NCBI GenBank assembly: GCA_030490835.1
Contig: CM059971.1
Location: 127,380,564-127,444,563, forward strand
Source: Annona cherimola
Lineage: Eukaryota; Streptophyta; Magnoliopsida; Magnoliales; Annonaceae
Direction: 5' to 3'
DNA: 64,000 nucleotides
Shown here one piece after another: positions 1 through 10,027 of the stretch. The notes below the pieces were generated by a model. The model did no database searches. It worked only from the letters and a program-made list of their open reading frames with translations, and had not been told where the DNA came from. The translations under genes and the position numbers were made by a program. Each line of letters starts with the position of its first letter. Position 1 is the first letter of the stretch.

Positions 1-859
1 GGTAAAATTTACTTCCCTCTCCATTAATCCTCCTGCCAAACCGGCACTGAGACTGGATGAGGCTAAATGTAGCTGAATGCATTTAACTCTTTTTTTCGAA
101 ATTTTTTTATACAACTGTGGATCTAAAATTACTAAAATATGACTTATTTTTAAAAATAAAAATCTAAAGTACTCTAAAAATAATAAAAATTGATAAATAT
201 ATTAAATATACTTAAATTAATAATTATATAAAAAATTTTAAAAATACATTAAAGCACCCGCTGCACTAAAGCTAGGTGAACTGGGTGCAATGTCTAAGGT
301 CCCCACGAAGACGGGCGCGCAGGCTTGTTTGGCGCGATGCACGAGGGCAGGTCATGGCATGGAGGGTGCGTGTCGCGATCGTGGGGACCCGACGTCTCCT
401 AACCCGAGCTCTTCATGCGCGGACTTCGATGACGTCAAAGCAATTTTCTTGCCCAACAGTTGATTATGGAGACGTGATGGAACGCGCGGTAGAAAAAACG
501 TTGCATTCACTTGTCAATTTGTCCCCATCGATGTCGTAGAAAACCACGTTTACGTGCCAATTTGCTTGACAAATCAAGAAAATGACGGCAGTGACTTTAC
601 TTATTGTACCTTTTGCCAGGTCAATTTCTTACAGGTCGCTCCTATTTTTTATTTTTTTATTTTTTTTTTAAATGTGATTTTTCTTCTCATAAAAGTTTTC
701 AATTTTTTGAATTTATTTCATATTTTTATATTTTTAAAACTAATGTGGTGGATGGGCATGATACATGCATCATGCCAAAATTTTGAACATGAAAAAACAA
801 GTTGGGACCACATTTATCTATGGAGCCTGATTATATGCATCCAAATGTATTTTAGGCTA

Positions 860-1160
860 AAATACAATATTTATTATGTTATTTTTATTTAATTTTTCTT
901 TATAAACATGTTTCATAATTATATTTAATCCATGTATCAAGTTTTATTATTTTACAATATTTTTATATATTTATTTTTTATTTTAAAAAGTATCGATTGC
1001 AAGGGCACTAAAGTCATTTTCATCTCTTAAAAAACTATTTTTAAAAATAAAATACAAATATGTAATGCTATTGTAAAATGTTAAAACTTAGCATATAAGC
1101 TGAATACATTTATGAAAACATGTTTATAAAGAAAAATTAAAAATATAATTAATTGTAAAA
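860..1160. mobile_element. Fold-back MITE, AT-rich
   Basis: The left arm (about 860-965) and right arm (about 1060-1155) are imperfect inverted copies; the stretch TTTCTTTATAAACATGTTT on the left returns as its complement near 1120-1135. The interior matches other AT-rich elements of the window in style (runs like a weak palindrome with poly-A and poly-T). There is no coding capacity. The ends are not sharply defined and no target duplication was found. Confidence 0.5.
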
Positions 1161-1583
1161 GTAAATAAATCTTATATTTTAGATTCATTTTCCTATCAAA
1201 TCACCGTGCTTTTTGCAGTAGATTTTTTTTTAAAAAAATATTTGTGGTGTCCAAATTTTCAGTTTTGGCTGATGTTGTGGGACGTACATGGCCTACATTA
1301 GGAAGGTTTATTCGGTGGATTTGATTTTCGTTCAAACTTCAAACTGCTCGTAGTTTTTGTAATGAAAACATAACAATTTTACAAATTAAGTTAGTTTTAA
1401 AATACTTATTTTCAAAATTTTGGATTAACTAGGTCTCTTTTGGTTATTAGAATTGATGGACGTTAAATTATACATTATAAGATATGCGCAATAATAGAAA
1501 TGCAAATTTTCAATTCCTGCGCCACCAAGTTAACATGCTCCATTTTGAATAGTCAATTTTTCTGATTGTAGTCTTTACTTTTA

Positions 1584-1874
1584 GGGTGTGTTTCATAATT
1601 TGAAAAAGTTGTAAGTTAAAATTTTTAATTTAAAACTTTTCACTCTCCATAATTACTCTTTTTTTAATTATTTTTTACACATCTTTCTATACAACAACCC
1701 TACTTTTCAACCATTTCTACACAACTACCAATACAACTAACCTATTTATTTTAAATTTATTCTCCTTACTCCTTATCATTACCCCTACAATATCACATCA
1801 TTTTCTACTAATTTGACAACTTTTACATAAAAAAAACTTTTCATCACAAGTTTTACAACTTCTCAAACACACCC
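1584..1874. mobile_element. Tourist-like MITE (family B)
   Basis: The ends are GGGTGTGTTT and AAACACACCC, and TTA flanks both sides, the target duplication expected of PIF/Harbinger elements. The body (CTTTTCACTCTCCATAATTA, then ATTTCTACACAACTA) recurs at 8234, 31408, 37026, 37725 and 39906. About 290 bp with no coding capacity. The repeated TTA makes the family call fairly firm. Confidence 0.75.
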
Positions 1875-2150
1875 TTATTGTTCTACTTTCAGAGGTCTGA
1901 TCCGCCCCCACCTTCTGCTTTTAAATTTTTAGTTGAATAGTTGGAATATTTTAAAATCAAGTGTGGCCGGGAGAATTCTTATATACATGTCGTTAATGCA
2001 GTTGTAGGGTATTTTATTTTTCTGTGGTTAGCGTCTCGTATACTCCCAAGTCCCAACGTATCTCAATAGTAATAAAAGAAAATTCTCATGGGTTACAAAC
2101 TGCATGCTGTAGCTAATATTAACTGGAGCTTGGTAGCTCGAACTTTTCAG

Positions 2151-5100
2151 GTGGAACATGAACTATGCATTCCGTGGCTTGCACGACTGGACCACTTGGA
2201 GCACAGGGACTGCATTGAACGAGGCAAGGCCTGCGATCTATGGCCTGGGAAGGCATCATATCTGAGGCAAGATATTTTTTATTTTTATTATTATTTTTTT
2301 AATGGAAGAGGCAAGGTATTCAAGATGTAGCTTTTAAAGCGGTCTTGATAATCCCATTTGCACTTGGAGGGTTGGTGGACGGTCGCCTGATGTCAATGGT
2401 TAAAATCAGGATACCTTGCTTGAACAACCCCACTTTGTTGGAGCTGGCAAGACACAACTACGCCCACCGCCAGTCGATATACAGGAGCGAACTGGAAGAG
2501 TTAAAAAGGTATTATCACCACTAATAACAATCTCAGTGATTCTTTGGATTGAACGTGATCGAAGACAGTTTGCATGAAGAACTTCTTGTTTTATCTTAAC
2601 ATCATCAGCTTGTTTTGACTTAGATTTGTTTGTCCATCCGGTCCCTGTATATATAATGTTCTCATTGTTATGGTGATAGATGGGTAAAGGACCATGGAAT
2701 CTGCAGCTTGGAATTTGGTCGGGAGAAGACTACGTATTGCTATTTTGCAGTGGCCACGACCATTTACCATACGCACATGTCTAAAGAACGCATGACGGCT
2801 GCCAAGAATGGTCTTCTTCTCACAATTATTGATGATTTCTTTGACTGTTGCGGTACTCTGGACGAGTTGACGATTTTCACTGATGCGATCGAAAGGTAAT
2901 TTCCATCACATTAAGGGGACGTTTGAGTAGGTAAAAGTTACGGAAAATGTGGTATTTTGTGGGAGTATAAAATGAAATATTTTGAAAATTGTGTAATTGA
3001 TATGAAATGATAGGGGTAAAGTTGGAATAAATAAATTTGTTGGAAGATAGTTAATAGAAAAAATGATTAGAATATAGGGATAAAAGTAGAAAAATATAAT
3101 GATCGATTGATTAATAAGATGTTTTAAAATCCGTGCCCCCACAATTTTCTTTCCAGATTTCCCATCTCTTATTCCCAAACGTGCAGCTATACATGCACCT
3201 AATATGGAAACTGGAAGATGCTAATTCTACTTTGGCTATTGTTATCTTGTTTGTTGCTTATAGAAATTTTTTTTTTTTATATATATTCTTTTGAAGGCTA
3301 TAGAAAGTATTAATATTGCTGCACCAATCAATTGCAACAAAAACGCAAACTGAAGTCGTCTTTAGCGCAAGTTTTAATTTTAATCTTTTACAAGTAAATT
3401 CATGATCATCAAAAATTAAATTTCTTGTGGTGCACGTGATAGACCGTCATGGTCTTCTTACTTTCTTAATTTTCTCACGTTAGTCTTCACGCAATGACAA
3501 ATTTATGTTTACATAAGAAAAAACAACAACAACAACAACTTTATGTGTCTTTGCTGCAAAAATTAACTTCTCTGGTTGTGTGACTAACTAAGAGAGATGA
3601 GATTGGCTGCAAGCCGATTTTAAAGTGGCAGGTCCATGCATGCTTTAAATGAAAATGACATGGTACTGCAGGAAAGTCTACATCTATATTTTTAGTTATG
3701 TGTGATTTGGTTGCAAAAAATATTATTTAGTGACATAAATAATAATTGTTATAAAAATTTAACTTTTAGTTATGACAATATAATTGATGTTGTTTGCAAT
3801 TTTTTAGCCACAGGACTTATCACAGAAGTTGTATTTTTTTTTTGCAATATATATAGATATAGTGATATTACAGTCTAACGCTAAAAGGTCATTCTCTTGA
3901 AGGTGGGCTAGCTTGTCCTTCTGTTTATGTGAACAAAAAACACTAACACAGGTGGCCGCCGATTGACTGCGACAGTGTGACTGAAGAATTTTTTTTAAAA
4001 ATGAGAAAGTTATGTAATATAATACAAGTGATAAATTTTTTTTTTGAAATCCAAAAAAAAAATCACTTGTATTATATTATGAGTAAAAAGAATAAAGCTA
4101 AAATAAATAAAATAATTATATAAAAATATAAAAATAATTAAAATGTAAAGATTATAATAGGAATAGTCATATGTTATGGCCGCTGTCTATGCGTCACTGA
4201 TTTGGTCGTGCAGGTATTAGTATTTATTGATAAAGTAAAATTATCTCCGTAGCTTTTTTTATATATATCTTTATAGCTAACAGAGGTGTACTTAGGCGGT
4301 AACTCATGCTGATTCATTGTTGGTTATGAATTAGATTCTCCTCTCCCTTATTTAAGTATGTGGGAGTTTAAAGTGAGACTCTTTTCTAGCCGCTCATGAC
4401 AAGTCAACTCCGTGACTTGTGTAGAGTTGTAGCTATGTTTTTAGTTCTGGCCTCCACAATTCAAGACATCAATATTTGTTTTCAACAAGAGAAAATATGT
4501 TGATTTTTTTTTAAAAAAAATATTGAATTGGACACTAGGACTCCTCTCCTCTTTGGCCTCTTTGAATAAAATTAGCTTTTTATCTTTATTTAATTGTTGG
4601 GTCGTCAAAACCTTATCAAGATTATAATTAAATTTTATTGATTCAATAACTACATCCTAAAATCAAAGTCTTCTTGGGAAATTTCAAAGAACCAATTGCC
4701 TTTATTTGATCACTGCGGGCCGGAAGCGAAAGAGAGAAAATCCTCCGCCACTGGACGCGACGAATCATAGAATGAGCTGTGCATCCAACATGCACATTTG
4801 TCAACATGTCATTGAAATGAGTGGTGCACAGGGTTGGGTTCAACCCATATCCTGTTTAACCCAACCCATTAAAACCCGTTACGTTGGGTTGGGTTGAAAG
4901 ATGAGTTTAAAAAACAGGATTGGGTTGGACCCATTTTAAAGCTGGGTTGAAGTCGGATTTTCAAAGTTGGGCTGCGTCTACCCGTTTTAGTAGCCCATCT
5001 TCATTTTTGCGATGACGTGACAGGGAAGCGGGATGCCCGGACAAAATCAGCTGAAGCACGGTTCACTTCTCACCGTTGTCATTTCCAAACATCTGAACCA

Positions 5101-8100
5101 ATCAAAATAAATAAGACGAAAATGTTTATTCCATAAAATTATAGAACTATTAAAATTTTCATTTTCTTATTAACGCCTTAATGAATTCATTCTAACAGAA
5201 GATGGTATAAAAAGATACTTACATTTCAAATAAAATTAAAAATAATAATAATTTACAAATGTTACTACCAATTATTTTGGATAGGTTAACAATTGTATCC
5301 AAGTTATTTATGCTAGCGTTACGGAAGTAAATTATTTTATTAAATTAGAACAATTTTGAAAATTTAAAATATATTTGAATTTTATATAGTTAAAAAAGAA
5401 ACTACTAGTTGAAAATAAAAATAATTAGCACATCATTTAAAAAATAAAGTTTTTTTTATCAATTTGTATAGAAATTCTTATTGAAAATGTTATTAGTATA
5501 TTTGGGGTGCAACTCGGGCTCATGAAACTTAGGTTCACCTCTACGCAAGCATTAACTTTATTTATAAAATATTAACCCTAATCCTAACCCTATTTGTAAA
5601 ATTTGAACCCTAACCTTATCTTTGAAAGTCTGATTGGGATTAAGTTTCGGGTTGAAATTTATGTCGATAAATTTACACTTTATTTAAAAGTGATAAGTTT
5701 ATAATTTCATATGAATATATAATAATAACAAATCATGTAAGTAAATATAATAATATAAAACCAAACTACAGATTTTTTTAAATACAATATAAAGAATATT
5801 TCTAGAAAAAATTTAACATAAAAAACAAGATAAAAGTAATAAAATTAATGAATGTAAAAGTAAATGATAGAAATAAAGATAAATATAAATGAAAATAATA
5901 TATTTTATTTATAATATAATTACAATATGCCGAACATGTATTCAAATATAGATATAAATAATATAAATAAGCAAGATATAAAAAATATTATTTAAATATT
6001 ATGTACATAATATATTTTATAATAAATATAAAATGAAAAATTGGGTTCGGATTCACTTGAATCTTAATCCTATCATATTTATAAATGGGAGTTCCTCGGG
6101 TTTTTTAGGCCCAGGGTTGTGAAGAAGAAAGTTCAAACATTGTCAAAATTTGGGTTTGGCGGGCTGGGTTCGGGCTCAACTCGGCCCAAGTTGCACCCCT
6201 AAGTATATTTAGATAAAGTATTAAATTATAATTTATGAATATATTTTAAAGTTAATTTATCAATATAATTTTAATTAAATGAAAAATGTAATTTTTTTGC
6301 AACTTTTTGAATTTATTTGTAATTATGGCAATTTAAGTTAAAAAGTGTGTTCATAGGTGGGTTGGGTTGGAGACTTGTAGAAATTGGGTTGAGCTGGGTT
6401 GGGCCAACCCAACCCATGTGCGCCCCTAACTGCAATCGTTAGTCCTGCGAATGTGGAAGGCATGGTTTGCACTTTGCATGGACATGAGAATGGCGTTTAG
6501 ATTAAAAAGAAGAAGAAGAAGAAAAAGAGAATGGCCTTTAGAATATTTCCTGACAGCGACGTAAGGCGTGATGCATGGATGCAGGTGGGACGGAGCGTGC
6601 ATATTGGATGCCCGTGGCAGAGTTCTCTTCGACGCCTTGGGTGCTGCTATCAACGAGACGGCAATGCAAGCTCTCCAAATTCAAGGGCGAGACGTCACAG
6701 ACCACCTCCGAGAAATTGTAAGATGATCGATCTCTTATTTTGATCATGATTATTTTTCTTAAAGTTTGAAATTCGACCGAATTTGGGTAGAACTGAAATG
6801 ATTCAAAACGAGTTATCATATGGCAATAATCTGTGGCGTGCAGTGGCGAGAGGTGGTAAAGTCATGGCTGAAGGAAGCGGAATGGGGCAGAAGCGGTTAC
6901 AGACCGTCAGTCGACGAGTATATGAAGAACGCTTCCGTCTCTTGCGCTCCCCAAACGTCCGTTCTTTCGTCCATGTACCTGGTTGGCCCCATCCTTACAG
7001 AAGAATTGACTCACCACACTGATTACAAGGAGCTCACCGACCTGCTCATGCTCTCCTGCAGACTGTTGAATGACGTCCAAACATATGAGGTGATCGAATT
7101 TTGTACGGTAGTCCACGCTACTTTTTGTCTTTTTACGCAGGGCTTCTCTATTGGCGTTGACCGGTGACTCCTGAAAGAATGACGTGGGTTCAGCGGATCC
7201 AGTATGGCCCTGGGAAAAATTTACGGATACGTGTTGGTCAGGACCTTTCATCAAATCCGTTTATAAATATATTTTGGTTAAGATTTTTCAATAAATAGAT
7301 TATAATCTGTTAACTTGTTTAATCATTTAATTAAATAAATAAATTAAAATTAAAATTTTATAACTCATCAACCCATTTAATAACTCGTTTAATCAGTTCA
7401 ACTCATTTAACTCAATAAAATTATATAAATATAAATGCAAACTCTTGTTTATTTTCCCTTTTAAGTTTTTCTTCCACCACCTAATTTTTATTTTTACACT
7501 ATTGCCCTATTTCTATTTTTCTATTACTACCCTATTTCCATTTTTCTTATCCCAAAAACACTCTCTCGCCTCTTCTTATAAGATCATAGTCTATTAAAAT
7601 CTAGTCCTTTAAGTTATTTGATATATGATCCGCCAACCCATTTATTAAATGAGTCGTAAATGAGTTAGGGTCGAAGTTTTTTAATTGGGTTAATAAATGG
7701 ATTAATGTTGAAATATTTTAAATGAGTTAGAATTATGATTGGGCTTCAACCCGTTCAACCCGATCCTCTAACACCCTTAATGTTGGTTACTGCATAAAAA
7801 AATTTAGTCTTTTTTAATTTAACCTTAATCCTAAATATCTGTAATATTTCAAATATCAAATATACTCATTATATTTATATTTAATTCTAAAAATGTTCAT
7901 TTCGTAAGTACTTGGTTAGTTAACATGTGAAATTATTACTATGTCTTTCAAATTTAGGACGACATTAAAAATTTAAATATCATAAATCATTGATGTCCTA
8001 ATTGTGCATAAGCTCTAAATTTAGAAAGTGCTAATTTCATTTTTTTTAGTTTATAACATGGGTCTTCTAGACATTTACGAAAACTTAACTAATGGTTTTT

Positions 8101-9105
8101 TATGGCATGAACATTCTTAGGATTAAATGCAAACATGGTGGGTATATTTTAGATTTTAAAAATGTTGTGAGTACATATAAGATTAGCGTCAAACACAGTA
8201 AATATACTTAAGAAAAACCCTAATATATATTTAGGTTGTGTTTGGTATTTCATTAAAACTTAAAAAAATTAGTGTAGAATGTTTTGAAATTGTAAAAGTG
8301 ATGTAATATTATAGAGGTAATGAAAAAGTAAAAAAATAAAATTAAAATAAATAAGATAGTTGTAGATAAATGATTCTAAAGTAGAGTAGTTGTATAGAAA
8401 AATATGAACAAAAAAATTTAAAAAAAATTGTGGAGAGAAAAAAGTTTTACATTGAAAAGTTTTAGGTTGATAAGTGTTTATAATTGTCAAACACACTTAA
8501 TTTAATTCAACTAATACAATGTATGCATACAAAAACTGCTCCGATAAATCTTGAATGGACTCGAGCGGAGCTTAGATGAGTCCAAAACTTGCAAAATTGG
8601 GTCGTTTATGCATAAGGTCCATGCTTTGACAACGACAAAGCCTGCTCGGGCTTGATTCAGGTTACAAACAAGTTTTAGGATTGGGCTGGAGTTGATGAAC
8701 AATGGTGGGTTCGGCGGATTATGTTACATGGAAGTCTGTCAATTACGCTACAACGGTTACAATATATGTTAAATTGATAAATGGCGTACATGCGATCTTG
8801 TGCAGAAGGAAAGCAAAGAAGGGACGCCAAACCTCGTTCTTTTACTCATGCAAGGCAAGGCAAACGGCAGAATCGAAGACGTGTCTGCGCACATATCGAA
8901 GATCCTGGACCAAGCAAAGCAAGAGCTGCTTGAACATGTGCTGATGGATGACAAGAACTGCGTTCCAAAGCCCTGCCGCAGACTACACCTAAATGTTACC
9001 GCGATATTCCAAATGTTCTATAACTCTGCAAATGTGTTCGACTCCGCAACGGCTTTGGTTGGAAGCATCAACAAAGCATTCTACGACCCTTTGTCAGTTT
9101 CCTGA
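2151..9105 (+). CDS. Diterpene synthase class I domain, TPS-e/f type, partial
   Basis: Six exons read in one open frame: 2151-2266, 2410-2508, 2680-2895, 6585-6717, 6844-7089 and 8806-9105 (369 codons plus stop). All phases match. Exon 1 carries PWLARLDHLEHR, which lines up with the PWYASLDRLEHR stretch of ent-kaurene and geranyllinalool synthases. Exon 3 has the Mg-binding DDFFD motif. Exon 5 ends in the second metal motif, completed by exon 6 as NDVQTYEKE. Such enzymes ionise the diphosphate of a C20 substrate. No stop or frameshift breaks this half. Family members are about 800 residues, so more than half is missing; it lies before the window or is gone. The first intron uses a GC donor. 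Introns 3 and 5 hold transposons. A kaurene synthase and a geranyllinalool-type enzyme cannot be told apart here. It may be a living gene or a decayed duplicate. Confidence 0.75.
2915..3184. mobile_element. MITE family C (Tourist-like), in synthase intron 3
   Basis: It starts GGGGACGTTTGAG and ends in an inverted counterpart near CCCAAACGTG. The body (GATATGAAATGATAGGGGTA) recurs in the elements at 37978 and 63642. About 270 bp, AT-rich, without coding capacity. The 37978 copy has TTA duplications, so this one probably belongs to the same superfamily; its own right end has drifted. Confidence 0.6.
4015..4079. repeat. Perfect 18-bp inverted repeat (hairpin)
   Basis: Arms 4015-4032 and 4062-4079 are exact complements (TAATATAATACAAGTGAT and its complement), separated by 29 bases of mostly T and A. 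It lies in intron 3 of the diterpene synthase. It may be the core of a short fold-back MITE. Confidence 0.75.
4819..6428. mobile_element. hAT-like non-autonomous element, outer copy with nested insertion
   Basis: Subterminal GGGTTGGGTT repeats lie at both ends in opposite orientation, with GTGGTGCAC on the left and GTGCGCCCCTA on the right. The flanks ATTGAAAT (4811-4818) and ACTGCAAT (6429-6436) agree at six of eight positions, as an aged 8-bp duplication would. A second element sits inside at 5503-6201. No transposase is present. It lies in intron 3 of the synthase. Confidence 0.55.
5503..6201. mobile_element. hAT-like element, family Y copy 1
   Basis: The terminal sequences are GGGGTGCAACTCGGGCTC and, inverted, GTTGCACCCCTA. 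A perfect 8-bp target duplication AGTATATT flanks it (5495-5502 and 6202-6209). About 700 bp, with no coding capacity. The interior has CCCTAACCCT-like stretches next to the ends and an AT-rich middle. Copies at 19143 and 28900 share the whole plan. It is nested in the element spanning 4819-6428. Confidence 0.8.
7239..7779. mobile_element. hAT-like element, family W relative, in synthase intron 5
   Basis: The right end (CAACCCGATCCTCTAACACCCTTA) is an inverted match to the start of the element at 55503. The flanks GTGTTGGT (7231-7238) and ATGTTGGT (7780-7787) differ at one of eight positions. The interior has repeated CAACCCATTTAATAA-type words. The left terminus is poorly conserved, so the exact start is an inference. 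Confidence 0.5.
7790..8225. mobile_element. AT-rich fold-back MITE in synthase intron 5
   Basis: Left (about 7835-7900) and right (about 8100-8200) parts are imperfect inverted copies; ATTCTAAAAATGTTCAT on the left pairs with the complement of ATGAACATTCTTAGGAT on the right. No coding capacity. It directly abuts the Tourist-like copy at 8234. The ends are approximate. Confidence 0.45.
8234..8496. mobile_element. Tourist-like MITE (family B)
   Basis: Begins GGTTGTGTTTGG and ends with an inverted CAAACACAC; TTA lies on both sides (8231-8233 and 8497-8499). The body matches the 1584 copy in reverse orientation. It lies in intron 5 of the diterpene synthase, upstream of the last exon. Confidence 0.7.
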
Positions 9106-9830
9106 AGGGATATTAAAATTAAAACCAGAAGGCTAGCTACTTTGAATGAAATCTCTGGAAGCCTATGATGTATACAACTTTGGATATCATCAACTTTACG
9201 CTAATAATTTTGTATTATTTTCTGTTTTCTGATGCAGGATTCCGTAGACGCTCAGGAAGAAGTTAGGTATACATATAAATAAAAGGTGGGGGAGGAATGG
9301 AGACGAGCCTCTTTCCATCTTTATCTATGATTTGAGTATTTATAATCATATAGAAATATAGTCCCGCTGCATTACACGTGTTATGAATGAAATATGAAAT
9401 AAATTATCAGTGCATTTCTTCTTCTTATTATTATTTTTTTAAAAAAAAAATCAGTTATCAGTGCGTTTCTAGGTCAGTGTTTTATAAGATAAATCCAAGC
9501 TCACTCCATTGTACAGAATCCATTCTAATTGCGTGGATTAATTTTAAAAAGTTAAATTGCTGAAACCATGCACAAAAATTGTACAAAAACGAATCTAATT
9601 GTCCGGACCAATGTACAAGAAATAAATAACTTAGATCTTAACCATGGTGCAAAAATCTGCAAAAGCTTCAACTTTCAAGCGGGCAGCGTAGAAAGTAAAC
9701 AGGCAATCACGTGGCAACAAGCAACGTTTGACCTGAAAAATTACAAAGCTCGTTTCGATGAGCCCAGCGTGTATCACGACTCTGTAGTCAGGTACTACTT
9801 GCTCGGGCTGCCCCAAAAAATTTGATTTGT
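9106..9830. other. Synthase 3' region and OXA1 upstream region
   Basis: Between the synthase stop and the OXA1 promoter motifs. A strong splice acceptor (GATGCAG at 9232-9238) follows the stop; together with a GTCAGT donor near 9092 it could form an alternative last intron. A G-box, CACGTG, lies at 9708-9713. No other coding signal was seen. Confidence 0.45.
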
Positions 9831-9835
9831 GTCTA

Positions 9836-9945
9836 TGGGCCGAAACCGCCCACCCAATTACTCAGAAGCCGGCGACGACGGAAGCACCGTTTTGCATCGT
9901 CTATCCAAGTCCGCGGACTTTGTATGCTCCTAAGAGCTAGGGTTT
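9836..9945 (+). promoter_or_regulatory. Site II (TGGGCC) and telo-box promoter motifs of OXA1
   Basis: TGGGCC at 9836-9841 is a site II element and TAGGGTTT at 9938-9945 is a telo-box in reverse. This pairing is known from promoters of plant nuclear genes for mitochondrial and ribosomal proteins, which fits the downstream gene. They lie 143 and 34 bases before the proposed start codon. Function is inferred from sequence only. Confidence 0.5.
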
Positions 9946-9978
9946 TGGGTTTTTCGTTTTTGGGTTTGTGTACCATCC

Positions 9979-9987
9979 ATGTATAGG

Positions 9988-10027
<40 letters not shown>

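Larger units (their letters stand above)
1..2150. other. AT-rich sequence upstream of first visible diterpene synthase exon
   Basis: No exon of a recognisable protein was found. The stretch holds MITE remains (about 60-290, 860-1160 and 1584-1874) and a GC-richer island at about 276-540 with an open frame of 87 codons that resembles nothing I know. If the synthase gene is complete, all of this is a long intron and the N-terminal exons are before base 1. If the gene is a fragment, it is plain intergenic DNA. Confidence 0.5.

Noticed and set aside
276..540. GC-rich open frame at the left end
   Set aside because: No family resemblance, no splice context and no related exon nearby; it may be a chance frame in a GC-richer patch.
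5570..5620. CCCTAACCCT-like words, seeming telomere repeats
   Set aside because: They are degenerate and recur in all family Y copies near the ends, so they belong to the element and are not interstitial telomere.
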